A DNA stretch of 64,000 nt from Flavobacteriales bacterium (GCA_029251405.1 JAQXDK010000036.1:35616-99615), one strand, 5' to 3'; positions 43,453 to 52,510 are shown, numbered from the stretch's first letter. Notes: generated by a model from the sequence alone, not told the origin. Translations and numbers: made by a program.

Positions 43453-44213
43453 TTTTTTCGATTACCGAATAAAGGTCTTATTTTATGTTTATATAAACGA
43501 CTTATTTTCCAAGTAAATTGTCTTATATATCCGTACTTTTTATCATCTATCATCGATTGAATTCTTCCATTATGACTGCCCTGCTCTACAACCGGTGGAT
43601 GACACCAGTAATGTTGTAATTGAATAGCAGAAATTAGTTCGTTATGATACCAATCAATAATTTTATTGCACTTATTTTTAATACGATAATCTGTAATAGA
43701 TTTTGCTAGATTTTTGTTAAGATAATAGGCTCCTGCACATCTGCTTTTTTCAGCTTTGTAGAGGTGTTGTCCCTCCACTTGTTTGGAAGGATGTATAATT
43801 TGTAAAGTACTGTTTTCAAAATTCACTAATGCCTTATCTTGAATTTCTTTAGGAAGCGATTTAAGTTCGCTTATAGTTTCATTAAATACTTCGTTAAAAT
43901 TTTCAGATAAATACACGTCATCTTCAAAAACAAGAGCATCCTGTACCCCGTCTACCAATATTTTCTCATAAATAGATAAGTGCTTATAAGTACATGATTG
44001 CTGAGCAGATGGTGAAAGACCGCCTATTTCATCACCAGTAAAGTATTCTGTTATAATTTCTGTAGATATATCAGACTTATCTCCTTTTAGCATAAACTCG
44101 AAAGAAATGCCAAACCTTCCTAATTCTCTTTTAATATGTTCTTCACGATGCTTATCGGAACTTACGTGAACAACATATATTTTATCGACATTTATTGGAA
44201 GATCCATTCTCAT
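43449..44213 (-). CDS. GT25 family glycosyltransferase
   Basis: 254 residues with the GT25 layout: VDKIYVVHVSSDKHREEHIK (9-28; the N-terminal strand that normally reads (V)-I-N-L-x-R-R), GDEIGGLSPSAQQSCTYKHL (the G-C-x-x-S-H loop equivalent), ALVFEDDVYLSENF (E-D-D metal/sugar-nucleotide motif, about 91-104) and GAYYLNKNLAKSITDY. Family members add galactose or glucose to lipopolysaccharide. The ATG at 44211-44213 is preceded by a -7 box ten bases upstream. It is translationally coupled to the MsbA-like exporter. Donor and acceptor sugars cannot be read from sequence. Confidence 0.87.
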   Translation of the reverse strand: MRMDLPINVDKIYVVHVSSDKHREEHIKRELGRFGISFEFMLKGDKSDISTEIITEYFTGDEIGGLSPSAQQSCTYKHLSIYEKILVDGVQDALVFEDDVYLSENFNEVFNETISELKSLPKEIQDKALVNFENSTLQIIHPSKQVEGQHLYKAEKSRCAGAYYLNKNLAKSITDYRIKNKCNKIIDWYHNELISAIQLQHYWCHPPVVEQGSHNGRIQSMIDDKKYGYIRQFTWKISRLYKHKIRPLFGNRKK

Positions 44214-44223
44214 TACAATGATA

Positions 44224-44231
44224 CAAAATTA
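44224..44231 (-). promoter_or_regulatory. Bacteroidota -7 box (TAATTTTG on the minus strand) for the GT25-ABC operon
   Basis: Exact TAnnTTTG on the minus strand, ten bases before the GT25 ATG. Confidence 0.5.
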
Positions 44232-44285
44232 GACAACAAAGAGCTATATTTGATTTTTATACATTTACTGTAAAATTTGCCCTTC

Positions 44286-45371
44286 ATGAAGATTTTAGTA
44301 TTGTCTAAATATGATCAGTATCATACGGTTCGTCCAGAAGCTGAAATATTTATCAGTCTATCAAAAATTGGTTACGACATTACTATCATGACTAAAGCTA
44401 ATTATCCTTACACATCATCTTTTAGACAAGCAGGAATTAAGGTAATCGATTTCGAAGCTCAAAAAAAACTAAATGCTTCAGAGGTTCAATTCATTAAAAA
44501 TGAACTTCAAAATGGGAAGTATGATGTCATGCACATGTTCAATAACATCTCCATGGTAAATGGATTAGCTGCCGCCAAAAATATTAATATAACCTGTGTA
44601 CTTTACAGAGGATACTCAGCCAATGTTAATTGGTTCGACCCCACACTTTACTTAAAACTACTACGCCCTAGAGCAGATTTTATTATTTGTAATTCCATTG
44701 GAGTTACTACAATTATGAGAGAAAAAGGAAAGGTAAATCCACAAAAGCTCATAACCATTAATAAAGGCCATAAATTAGAATGGTACCAAGATATTGAAGC
44801 TTACAACATCAGAGAAGAATTGGGGTTATCCAAAGATAGTTTACTGGTAGTACTTGTAGCTAATAATAGAAATATGAAAGGTACAAAGTACCTTATGGAA
44901 TCTACAAAATATTTAGATCCTAAAAAGAACATGCATATTGTTTTAGTAGGAAGGGATTTAAATAATGAAAAAAACTTAAAAATTCTCAATAAACACTCTT
45001 TTACAAAAAACATCCATTTTCTTGGGTTCAGAAATAATGCCTTAAATATTGTTAAAAGCTGCGATATATTCTTACTTACTTCGATAAAAGGGGAATCGAT
45101 TACTAAAAGTGTAATAGAAGCCATGTGCTTAGGACTAGCGCCTGTAATAAGTGATATTATTGGAAATAAAGAGCTTGTAGTTGACAGAGAGAGTGGTTTA
45201 GTTGTTCCGTCTAAGAATAGTAAAAAATTTGCTGAAGCACTTAATGAACTTTACAGCAACAGAAAACTATTGGAACACATAAAAATAAATGCTCCTAAGC
45301 ATATAGCCAATCGATTAAGTCATGATAACACTGTTAAGAAATATGAAAAATTTTATAAAACCATAATCTAA
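44286..45371 (+). CDS. GT4-like glycosyltransferase (GT-B fold)
   Basis: 361 residues from the ATG at 44286, preferred over a TTG three codons earlier, which is likely part of the promoter (TAAAATTTG at 44271-44279). N-terminal domain: MKILVLSKYDQYHTVRPEAE and SLSKIGYDITIMTKANYP; C-terminal domain: LSKDSLLVVLVANNRNMKGT, NIHFLGFRNNALNIVKSCDI and the EX7E motif in ITKSVIEAMCLGLAPVIS plus the diphosphate/sugar loop. It builds a surface glycan from an NDP-sugar in the cytoplasm. It is divergent from GT25 with about 70 bases shared, so the two may serve one envelope polymer. Specificity unknown. Confidence 0.9.
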   Translation: MKILVLSKYDQYHTVRPEAEIFISLSKIGYDITIMTKANYPYTSSFRQAGIKVIDFEAQKKLNASEVQFIKNELQNGKYDVMHMFNNISMVNGLAAAKNINITCVLYRGYSANVNWFDPTLYLKLLRPRADFIICNSIGVTTIMREKGKVNPQKLITINKGHKLEWYQDIEAYNIREELGLSKDSLLVVLVANNRNMKGTKYLMESTKYLDPKKNMHIVLVGRDLNNEKNLKILNKHSFTKNIHFLGFRNNALNIVKSCDIFLLTSIKGESITKSVIEAMCLGLAPVISDIIGNKELVVDRESGLVVPSKNSKKFAEALNELYSNRKLLEHIKINAPKHIANRLSHDNTVKKYEKFYKTII

Positions 45372-45435
45372 AATTTTAAGAGCTATATTTTATTTTAAAA
45401 TTCTTATACAAATAAACTCATTGAACTAATATAAA

Positions 45436-45990
45436 ATGGAGAAACCAACTACCTACTGTGAATATGCACAGAGACTTCCAAAAAATGATGTAAATAGGAT
45501 TTATCACGATACAGAATATGGTTTTTCTCTAACAAATGACAACGAGGTGTTTGGTCGATTAATTTTAGAAATTAACCAAGCAGGATTGTCTTGGACTACT
45601 ATTTTAAAAAAGAAAGAAAATTTCAGAAAATCATTTGATAATTTTGACATCAAAAAAATTTCTAAATATCAAGAAAAAGATATTAAAAGATTATTAGAAG
45701 ACAGTAGTATTATTAGAAATAAACTTAAAATTAATGCTGTAATTTTTAATGCTGAAAAAGTGATTTCTATACAAAAAGAATACAGTTCATTTTATAACTG
45801 GCTAATGAATCATCAAACATACAATCTCTCGCAATGGGTAAAATTATTTAAGAAAACATTCAAGTTTACTGGAGGAGAAATTACAAAAGAATTTTTATTA
45901 AGTATCGGCATTTTAAGTGGAGCACACGTTGCACATTGCCCTGTATTTTTAAGTATCAAAAAAAAAATTAATTTGAAAAAAAATGATTAA
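45436..45990 (+). CDS. tag: DNA-3-methyladenine glycosylase I
   Basis: Removes 3-methyladenine from alkylated DNA. 184 residues; matches Tag throughout: CEYAQRLPKNDVNRIYHDTE (Cys zinc ligand, W replaced by YAQ), YGFSLTNDNEVFGRLILEIN, QAGLSWTTILKKKENFRKSF (the helix with the base-binding Trp), DNFDIKKISKYQEKDIKRLL, IRNKLKINAVIFNA and the C-terminal IGILSGAHVAHC with His and Cys zinc ligands. Length is that of E. coli Tag (187). The next gene overlaps its end by eight bases, an odd pairing because that gene encodes a secreted protein. Confidence 0.95.
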   Translation: MEKPTTYCEYAQRLPKNDVNRIYHDTEYGFSLTNDNEVFGRLILEINQAGLSWTTILKKKENFRKSFDNFDIKKISKYQEKDIKRLLEDSSIIRNKLKINAVIFNAEKVISIQKEYSSFYNWLMNHQTYNLSQWVKLFKKTFKFTGGEITKEFLLSIGILSGAHVAHCPVFLSIKKKINLKKND

Positions 45991-47530
45991 GCATATTCTA
46001 ATAGTCCTTCTGCTACTCTCAAAACAATTTATTTATTGTCAGATTGATGGAGATAATATTTTTGATAAGAATCAAGTAATCAATATAGAACTCAACTTTT
46101 CTCAAACTAATTACTGGGACAGCTTGGTAAATAATTACCACGTTTCTCAATACATGAAGGTAGACTTACTTATTACAGATTCTACTGGTACGACATCATT
46201 TAATGATGTGGGGATAAGACTAAAAGGTAATTCCAGCTACATGCATCCTGGAAATAAGAAATCTTTTAAAATTGATTTTAATAAATATATTTCTGGTCAA
46301 AATTATGATGGACTTAAAAAATTAAACTTTAGTAACGGCTTTAAAGATCCCTCTTTAATGAGAGAAAAATTGTTTTTTGATTTTTGTAAAGTTGTTGACG
46401 TCCCTGCACCAAGAGCCAATTTTGCCAATGTTTACTTTAACGGAACCCTTTGGGGATTTTATACAGTAATTGAACAAATAGACGATCAATTTTTAGACTG
46501 GAATATTTTAGATGATGAGGGGAATTTGTTTAAAGCAGGAGATAATTTTGGTGGTAGTCCCAACGGCGGTGGAAATGAAGCAGATTTAAAGTATTATGGA
46601 AATAATCAAACTAATTATTACGACTTATACGAACTTAAAAGTAATAAAGACACTAACGATTGGACTGATTTCATTCAACTAATAGATTTCATCAATAATT
46701 CAACCAACACGGTCTTTGAAAACGAATTACCAATTCATACAGAATTAGAACAGTATTTAAGATCTGTAGCATTAGATAACCTTTTTAGTAATCTAGACAC
46801 CTATACGGAATCTGCAAGAAATTATTACTTATACCATAATCTAACTAGTAATAAATGGGAATGGATTAAATGGGATGCCAATGAAACCTTTGGTACTTAT
46901 GGAGGACAAACTGTTTCAAATATGACAACAATGGCAATAGATTTTCATTCCAATAACAGACCTCTTTTGGAAAGAATTTTTGATAGCCCCATTATTTTCG
47001 ACCAATACAGAGGACAAATTTGCTATCTAATAGAGAATTTCTTTATACCCACTTATTTAAACCCAAAAATAGATGCACTAAAATCTTTAATTCAAAGTTC
47101 TGTATTTGCAGATAATAATAAGATGTATTCCAATGCTAATTTTACAGCTATTATCAACAACAATATAACTGTTGGTGGTGGACCAATGGGTGGTACTATG
47201 TACGGATTAAAATCATTTATTCAACAGAGATGGAATTATATTTCACAAGCCCTAGATTGTTCTGGATTTAATTCTATTATATCTCGTAAAAATATGAGGT
47301 CTGTATATCCGAATCCTTTCAGAAATGAATTAAAAATCAAGCAATTAAAAAATGAATTCGATTTTATAGAAATTTATAATCTTCTAGGTGAAAAAATATA
47401 TAAACAGCAATTAAATTTATTTACAATTTTGAATCTAAATTTTTTAGAAAACGGAATTTATACTATTAAATTATCATCTAAAACAACCATCAATAAAAAT
47501 CCTGAATTGATTTCAATAATAAAAATATAA
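45983..47530 (+). CDS. CotH kinase-like secreted protein with T9SS type A sorting domain
   Basis: 515 residues. Signal peptide to about residue 19 (LLLLSKQFIYCQ). The CotH fold is seen in DVGIRLKGNSSYMHPGNKKS (about 71-90), KSFKIDFNKY, LNFSNGFKDPSLMREKL, NFANVYFNGTLWGFYTVIEQ (about 150-169) and WEWIKWDANETFG, with the D-x-x-E/N residues of the kinase-like core. Bacillus CotH phosphorylates spore coat proteins; bacterial exported relatives have no proven role. The C-terminus from about 438 (RSVYPNPFRNELKIKQL, then NFLENGIYTIKL) is a type A sorting domain. A methionine/glycine-rich loop GGGPMGGTMYG lies near 393. Confidence 0.88.
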   Translation: MIKHILIVLLLLSKQFIYCQIDGDNIFDKNQVINIELNFSQTNYWDSLVNNYHVSQYMKVDLLITDSTGTTSFNDVGIRLKGNSSYMHPGNKKSFKIDFNKYISGQNYDGLKKLNFSNGFKDPSLMREKLFFDFCKVVDVPAPRANFANVYFNGTLWGFYTVIEQIDDQFLDWNILDDEGNLFKAGDNFGGSPNGGGNEADLKYYGNNQTNYYDLYELKSNKDTNDWTDFIQLIDFINNSTNTVFENELPIHTELEQYLRSVALDNLFSNLDTYTESARNYYLYHNLTSNKWEWIKWDANETFGTYGGQTVSNMTTMAIDFHSNNRPLLERIFDSPIIFDQYRGQICYLIENFFIPTYLNPKIDALKSLIQSSVFADNNKMYSNANFTAIINNNITVGGGPMGGTMYGLKSFIQQRWNYISQALDCSGFNSIISRKNMRSVYPNPFRNELKIKQLKNEFDFIEIYNLLGEKIYKQQLNLFTILNLNFLENGIYTIKLSSKTTINKNPELISIIKI

Positions 47531-47590
47531 ATTATCGCAACAAAGTTTAGACTTAATTAATTAATAATTAATTTTAAAAAAAATTAAAAG

Positions 47591-48223
47591 ATGAAAAATT
47601 ATTTAATAAAAATATTTAGTGTTTTTGCAATTTTAGGACTGGTTTCATTTATAAGTTACCCTAAAATTCAGAGTCTTAAAATCGGGAAAAAAGCAAAGCT
47701 AACTAGTGTTAAAATGAAAGCTGCAACTGGTCAAGATTTTTCATTAGAAGACTTGGTTCTTGAAAACGGAGTACTGGTTATATTTAGTTGTAACACTTGT
47801 CCATTTGTTGTTGGAAATAACGATATGGAAGGTTGGCAAGGGAGATACAATGAAATATATTCAATATGTAAAAAAAATCGTATAGGTATGGTTCTGGTCA
47901 ATAGCAACGAAGCCAAAAGAGATAAAGGAGATTCTTTCACAGAAATGCAAATACATAGTAGTAAGAACAATTACGATGCACCCTATGTTATTGATAAAGA
48001 TAACCTACTAGCAGACGCTTTTGGTGCAAGTACAACTCCTCATGTTTTTTTACTCGACAACCAGTTTCAATTAATTTATAAAGGAGCGATTGACGACAAC
48101 GTAAATTCCAAGTCAGAAGTTAAAGAAAACTGGCTTAAAGACGCACTTACAGCTACTGGAAAAAAAGAATCTATTTCCTTACCTGAAACTAGGAATTCTG
48201 GTTGTAGTATTAAAAGAAAATAA
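47591..48223 (+). CDS. Thioredoxin-like (AhpC/TSA, ResA-like) protein, exported
   Basis: 210 residues with an N-terminal hydrophobic anchor (IKIFSVFAILGLVSFISYP). The thioredoxin fold has the redox pair Cys67-x-x-Cys70 in VLVIFSCNTCPFVVG, then MVLVNSNEAKRDKGDSFTEM, DADNLLADAFG-like DKDNLLADAFGASTTPHVFL with the cis-Pro (TTP), and FQLIYKGAIDDN. The C-N-T-C-P-F-V motif is that of the peroxiredoxin-like family seen in Bacteroidota and cyanobacteria, in which the protein probably reduces or forms disulphides in the periplasm. A final NSGCSIKRK adds a Cys, also typical. Followed after 12 bases by an aminotransferase gene with no obvious link. Confidence 0.88.
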   Translation: MKNYLIKIFSVFAILGLVSFISYPKIQSLKIGKKAKLTSVKMKAATGQDFSLEDLVLENGVLVIFSCNTCPFVVGNNDMEGWQGRYNEIYSICKKNRIGMVLVNSNEAKRDKGDSFTEMQIHSSKNNYDAPYVIDKDNLLADAFGASTTPHVFLLDNQFQLIYKGAIDDNVNSKSEVKENWLKDALTATGKKESISLPETRNSGCSIKRK

Positions 48224-48234
48224 TTTATTTAAAA

Positions 48235-49434
48235 ATGCCAACATTATCTTCCAAGGGAGAACTAATGCCCTCATCACCCATAAGAAAATTAGTGCCTTTT
48301 GCCGAAAATGCTAAAAAAAAAGGTACGCAGGTTTTTCATTTAAACATAGGCCAACCTGATATAGAAACTCCAACTCAGGTAATTAATAATCTACAAAAAA
48401 TAGATAGAAAGGTAATTGAATACAGTCACAGTGCAGGTTTTCATTCTTACAGAAAGGGATTATCAAATTATTATAAAAAGTTAGGTTTCGATTTAGACTC
48501 CGACAAAGAAATAATGGTAACTACAGGCGGTTCGGAAGCACTAATATTTGCTTTTCAATGTTGCTTTGAACCAGGTGATGAAATCATAATTCCAGAACCC
48601 TTTTATGCCAACTACAACGGATTTGCAACTTCATGTGGGATTAAAGTTGTTTCAGTTACAGCTAAAATAGAAAACGGTTTTGCACTCCCTCCTATTGCTG
48701 AATTAGAAGCAAAAGTGACTTCAAAAACAAAAGGTATTTTAATTTGCAACCCTGGAAATCCAACAGGTTATCTCTACAGTAAAGAAGAAATGATTTCTTT
48801 ACAATCAATAGTTCAAAAACACGATTTATTTCTTTTTGCAGATGAAGTATACAGAGAGTTTTGTTACGATGGTTCTACCCACTATTCTGCTTTAAATTTA
48901 AAAAAAATTGATCAAAATGTTGTCTTAATCGACTCCGTTTCTAAGAGGTATTCAATGTGTGGTGCAAGAATTGGCGCATTGATTAGTAAAAACCATCATT
49001 TCATGGAAATGGCTTTAAAATTTGCTCAAGCACGATTAAGCCCTCCTACCTTAGGTCAAATTGCTGGAGAAGCAGCTTTGGCTACTCCAAGTTCTTATTT
49101 TGAAGATGTTAGGAAAGAATATGTTCAGAGAAGAGATATTATCGTAAATGGGTTGAATAAAATAAACGGTGTTACCTGCCCAATGCCGCAAGGGGCATTC
49201 TATGCAATTGCTGAATTACCAATTAATAATGCAGATCACTTCTGTCAATGGATATTAGAAAGTTTCCAATACGAAGGGAGTACTGTTATGATGGCGCCAG
49301 CTTCTGGTTTTTATGCAAATAATAAAATAAAAAATCAAGTTAGAATTGCTTATGTCTTAGATAAAGAACATTTGAAAAAAGCAGTTATTTGTATCGATAA
49401 AGCACTTGAACTTTATAAGAAGAACTTCAATTAG
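48235..49434 (+). CDS. PLP-dependent class I/II aminotransferase (aspartate aminotransferase-like)
   Basis: 399 residues of fold type I. Visible landmarks: VFHLNIGQPDIETP near the N-terminus, EIMVTTGGSEALIFAFQCCF (PLP phosphate region), GILICNPGNPTGYLYSKEEM, FLFADEVYREFCYDG with the Asp/Tyr that contact PLP, the Schiff-base Lys near 237 in VVLIDSVSKRYSMCGARIGA, and the C-terminal Arg in VRIAYVLDKE. It transfers amino groups between an amino acid and a 2-oxo acid in the cytoplasm; aspartate is the likeliest substrate but the group is broad. The gene converges with and overlaps the Smr gene by eight bases. Confidence 0.93.
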   Translation: MPTLSSKGELMPSSPIRKLVPFAENAKKKGTQVFHLNIGQPDIETPTQVINNLQKIDRKVIEYSHSAGFHSYRKGLSNYYKKLGFDLDSDKEIMVTTGGSEALIFAFQCCFEPGDEIIIPEPFYANYNGFATSCGIKVVSVTAKIENGFALPPIAELEAKVTSKTKGILICNPGNPTGYLYSKEEMISLQSIVQKHDLFLFADEVYREFCYDGSTHYSALNLKKIDQNVVLIDSVSKRYSMCGARIGALISKNHHFMEMALKFAQARLSPPTLGQIAGEAALATPSSYFEDVRKEYVQRRDIIVNGLNKINGVTCPMPQGAFYAIAELPINNADHFCQWILESFQYEGSTVMMAPASGFYANNKIKNQVRIAYVLDKEHLKKAVICIDKALELYKKNFN

Positions 49435-49996
49435 TAATTCTAATTTCTGTAGCTCCATAACCAAACTCTTCATAAGATGCATCTTGAAATTCAAAATTTG
49501 GGTGATATATGTCAAGTACTTTTCTAATTTCATGTCTTAATACACCTTCTCCAACACCGTGAATAACCACTACTTTACGAGTTTTTTTTGCTATAGCAGA
49601 ACTTAAAAAACTTTTAAAATGAGACATCTGAATATTTAATATTTGGAAATTACTCATTCCTGAGTGGGAATCTATTAATTTTTCAATGTGTAAGTCAATT
49701 ATTAATCTTTGGTTAGGAGTGAACTTATTGAGTTGATTGAGTTTTTTATTTAAATCGGTTCCTGAATTAGTATTTTTATCAGCTCTTAATTTATTTTTAA
49801 TCTCATCATTAAATAATGAACCATCTGTTTGATAATCTTCTTGTGCGCCTTCTAAAACCAACTCTTTAAGATATAAAACTTCTTCAAATCCATGTTCATT
49901 CTTTACTTCGGCTCTACTTAAATCTAAAATTGAAATAATAGTGCCATAACCATCGGCATTTAAGAATCTTACTTTATCTCCTACCTTAAAAGACAT
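49427..49996 (-). CDS. DUF2027-Smr protein (MutS2-like Smr domain)
   Basis: 189 residues, much shorter than full MutS2, so this is a stand-alone Smr protein. The N-terminal 55 residues (FKVGDKVRFLNADGYGTIIS, VKNEHGFEEVLY) form the small beta domain I know as DUF2027. The C-terminal Smr domain has LIIDLHIEKLIDSH (D-L-H motif, about 99-112) and KVVVIHGVGEGVLRHEIRKV (H-G-x-G-x-G-x-L-R, about 143-162). Smr domains nick or bind branched nucleic acid, or act on collided ribosomes. Its start codon shares a base with the rimO stop (TAATG), so it is made in an operon ftsY-rimO-smr. Confidence 0.9.
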   Translation of the reverse strand: MSFKVGDKVRFLNADGYGTIISILDLSRAEVKNEHGFEEVLYLKELVLEGAQEDYQTDGSLFNDEIKNKLRADKNTNSGTDLNKKLNQLNKFTPNQRLIIDLHIEKLIDSHSGMSNFQILNIQMSHFKSFLSSAIAKKTRKVVVIHGVGEGVLRHEIRKVLDIYHPNFEFQDASYEEFGYGATEIRITN

Positions 49997-51312
49997 TAGT
50001 CAATTACTTCAGCATATAAATCAAAATGATCTGCTTTAAAAACTTTAACATTTACAAAGTCTCCGATCCGACAATAGGTGTCTTTATTTTTTTCGATAAG
50101 CACCTCATTGTCTACTTCAGGGGAATCAAATTCACTTCTTCCTATAAAGTACTTATCTTCTACCCTGTCAATTAGAACTTTAAATTCCTTTCCTATTTTT
50201 TGTTGGTTTAGCTCGTATGAAACACCAGATTGTAATTCCATTATTAAATCAGCTCTTTCTTTCTTTGTTTTTTGAGGAACATCATCTTCTGAAAGATGGG
50301 CATGAGTATTTTCTTCATGTGAATAGGTAAAAATACCAAGTCTGTCGAATTTCATTTCCTCAACCCAATCGTACATTTCTTGAAAATCTTCTTTAGATTC
50401 TCCAGGATATCCTGCAATTAACGTAGTTCTAATTGCTATGTTGGGGATTATAGAACGAATATCATGTATCAACTGCGTGGTTTTTTCTCTAGTGGTACCT
50501 CGCCTCATTGCTTTTAAAACTTTAGTGGAGCCGTGTTGTAAAGGAATATCAAGGTAGTTACAAATCTTTTTTTCATTCTTCATGACGTTGATTACATCCA
50601 TAGGGAAACCTGCTGGAAAAGCATAATGTAATCTTATCCATTCAATACCCTCAACTTTGCACAGTTCTTTTAAAAGCTCTGCTAAAGCTCTTTTCTTATA
50701 CAAGTCCAGTCCATAGTATGTAAGATCTTGGGCAATTAGCATTATTTCTTTCACCCCTTTTCTTGCTAACGATTTAGCATTATTTACCAAGTCTTCAATA
50801 GGAGTTGAACGATGCTTTCCACGCATTAAAGGAATGGCACAGAATGAACAAGGGCGGTCACATCCCTCTGCAATTTTTAGATATGCGTAATGATCTGGAG
50901 TTGTTAGCAGTCTTTCACCAACTAATTCGTGTTTATAATCTGCATTTAAGGTCCTTAAAATATTTGGTAATTCTTTTGTCCCGAAGTAGGCATCTACATC
51001 TGGTATCTCTTCTTCTAGCTGGTCTTTATAACGTTCGGACAAGCATCCAGAAACATATACTTTTTCAACTAGACCATCTTTTTTAGCGTCAACAAAATCT
51101 AAAATAGTATTGATGGATTCTTCCTTTGCATTTTCAATAAAACCACAAGTATTAATGATTACAATTGAAGAATCGCCTTGCTTTGATTCATGCTCCACCT
51201 CAAATTTATTGGCTTTTAATTGAGCCATCATTACTTCAGAATCGTATAAATTCTTAGAGCAGCCCATGGTGATTACATTAACCTTGTTTTTTTTAAGTGT
51301 TTTTGTTTTCAT
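49996..51312 (-). CDS. rimO: Ribosomal protein S12 methylthiotransferase RimO
   Basis: Adds a methylthio group to an aspartate of ribosomal protein uS12. 438 residues: N-terminal UPF0004 domain with iron-sulphur Cys in NVITMGCSKNLYDSEVMMAQ, INTCGFIENAKEES and VSGCLSERYKDQL, radical SAM centre EGCDRPCSFCAIPLMRGKHR (about 140-159), YLDIPLQHGSTKVLKAMRRG, and a C-terminal TRAM domain (KVLIDRVEDKYFIGRSEFDS). The S-x-N-x-Y-D-S-E motif separates RimO from MiaB. Start is three bases downstream of ftsY; the downstream smr gene shares a base. No damage to any cysteine. Confidence 0.97.
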   Translation of the reverse strand: MKTKTLKKNKVNVITMGCSKNLYDSEVMMAQLKANKFEVEHESKQGDSSIVIINTCGFIENAKEESINTILDFVDAKKDGLVEKVYVSGCLSERYKDQLEEEIPDVDAYFGTKELPNILRTLNADYKHELVGERLLTTPDHYAYLKIAEGCDRPCSFCAIPLMRGKHRSTPIEDLVNNAKSLARKGVKEIMLIAQDLTYYGLDLYKKRALAELLKELCKVEGIEWIRLHYAFPAGFPMDVINVMKNEKKICNYLDIPLQHGSTKVLKAMRRGTTREKTTQLIHDIRSIIPNIAIRTTLIAGYPGESKEDFQEMYDWVEEMKFDRLGIFTYSHEENTHAHLSEDDVPQKTKKERADLIMELQSGVSYELNQQKIGKEFKVLIDRVEDKYFIGRSEFDSPEVDNEVLIEKNKDTYCRIGDFVNVKVFKADHFDLYAEVID

Positions 51313-51315
51313 CCG

Positions 51316-52284
51316 TTATGATTTAAAGGAAGAATCTGAAAAAAGTGCCTCAATAAAAGCATTTCTATTAAAAAGTTGAAGTTGGTCTACTTTTTCTCCT
51401 ACACCAATATACTTGATGGGTATTTTAAACTGATCTGAAATGCCAATTAAAACACCCCCTTTAGCTGTCCCATCTAGTTTGGTAATTGCCAGTGCATTTA
51501 CTTCAGTTGCTTTTAAAAACTGTTCTGCTTGCTCTATCGCATTTTGACCTGTTGAACCGTCTAGAACTAATAAAATTTCGTGTGGTGCACTAGGAATTAC
51601 TTTCTGCATTACATTTTTAATTTTAGTTAATTCATTCATCAAATTAACTTTATTATGAAGCCTCCCCGCAGTATCTATAAGAACAACATCTGCATTATTA
51701 GCTTTGGCACTTTGTAGAGTATCAAATGCAACTGATGCTGGATCTGATCCCATTTGTTGTTTAACAATAGGAACTCCTACCCTTTCTGACCAAATTGTTA
51801 GTTGTTCCACTGCAGCAGCTCGAAAAGTATCAGCAGCTCCTAAAACTACTTTTTTTCCATTATTTTTAAATTGATGAGCTAATTTGCCAATTGTAGTTGT
51901 TTTACCAACACCATTTACTCCTACAACCATCACAACATGAGGTTCATCTTTTGAAGGGGTATCAAAGCTTGTAATATCCTCTACATTGTTTTCAGAAAGC
52001 ATTTCTGAAATTTCACTTTTAAGAATTTCATTAAGTTGGCTAACACCTACATACTTATCATTTTTAACTCTTTCTTCTAGTCTTTCGATTATTTTTAAAG
52101 TGGTTTTTACACTTACGTCAGATGAAACCAGCACCTCTTCAAGGTCGTCAAGAACTTCTTCATCAACTTTTGCTTTTCCAGCAACAGTGGAAGCTATTTT
52201 AGAAAAAAAACTTTTTTTTGTTTTTTCTAATCCTTCGTCAAGATCTTGCTTTTTTTGTCTTGTAAAAAAACTTTTCCAACTCAT
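51316..52284 (-). CDS. ftsY: Signal recognition particle receptor FtsY
   Basis: Receives ribosome-SRP complexes at the inner membrane. 322 residues, lacking the long acidic A domain of E. coli but keeping a basic N-terminal helix (MSWKSFFTRQKKQDLDEG) and the whole NG domain: LDDLEEVLVSSDVSVKTTLK, P-loop VGVNGVGKTTTIGKLAHQ (about 122-139), DTFRAAAVEQL, LIDTAGRLHNK, TKLDGTAKGGVLIGI and GVGEKVDQLQLFN. Its start lies only 17 bases after the T-run of a hairpin terminator that follows DUF4295, so part of its expression may be by read-through. Confidence 0.97.
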   Translation of the reverse strand: MSWKSFFTRQKKQDLDEGLEKTKKSFFSKIASTVAGKAKVDEEVLDDLEEVLVSSDVSVKTTLKIIERLEERVKNDKYVGVSQLNEILKSEISEMLSENNVEDITSFDTPSKDEPHVVMVVGVNGVGKTTTIGKLAHQFKNNGKKVVLGAADTFRAAAVEQLTIWSERVGVPIVKQQMGSDPASVAFDTLQSAKANNADVVLIDTAGRLHNKVNLMNELTKIKNVMQKVIPSAPHEILLVLDGSTGQNAIEQAEQFLKATEVNALAITKLDGTAKGGVLIGISDQFKIPIKYIGVGEKVDQLQLFNRNAFIEALFSDSSFKS

Positions 52285-52305
52285 ACTTGTCTATTTTAAA
52301 TAAAA

Positions 52306-52333
52306 AAGCTCCTTCTTGAAAAAGAAAGAGCTT
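52306..52333 (-). terminator. Intrinsic terminator or attenuator between DUF4295 and ftsY
   Basis: Stem arms AAGCTC-C-TTCTT and AAGAA-A-GAGCTT form 11 pairs with one mismatch around a GAAA loop. On the minus strand the hairpin is followed by six T (52307-52302 read in reverse), the standard intrinsic terminator shape. It ends rpmG-DUF4295 and sits directly before ftsY (17 bases from its ATG). Confidence 0.75.
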
Positions 52334-52356
52334 AAATTTAAACTTTTTTTTACTAG

Positions 52357-52503
52357 TTAAAACCAGTCTTTGATTCTATCATTATGGACAATTTCTTCTT
52401 TGAATGTGTAAGCACCAGATTTTGGTGACTTAATCATCTTGATAACTTTGGTATGTTGTTTACCACCTCCTTTTTGTAACGACGCTACAGATTTTTTTGC
52501 CAT
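52357..52503 (-). CDS. DUF4295 ribosome-associated protein (bL38-like), 48 residues
   Basis: ATG at 52501-52503, TAA at 52357-52359. The product starts MAKKSVASLQKGGGKQHTK and ends with VHNDRIKDWF, the pattern of DUF4295, a Bacteroidota-only family nearly always downstream of rpmG. From memory, the structure of the Flavobacterium johnsoniae ribosome showed this protein bound in the large subunit and it was named bL38; I cannot check that here. It is strongly basic, as ribosomal proteins are. It lies seven bases after rpmG and is followed by the hairpin terminator. Confidence 0.93.
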   Translation of the reverse strand: MAKKSVASLQKGGGKQHTKVIKMIKSPKSGAYTFKEEIVHNDRIKDWF

Positions 52504-52510
52504 GACTTAA

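Noticed and set aside
43310..43516. Open frame on the plus strand opposite the ABC exporter and GT25 genes
   Set aside because: It lies antisense to well-supported coding sequence and shows no family resemblance; a shadow frame.
45372..45402. Inverted repeat AATTTTAA/TTAAAATT after the GT4 gene
   Set aside because: Only A and T, long loop and no T-run; too weak to call a terminator.
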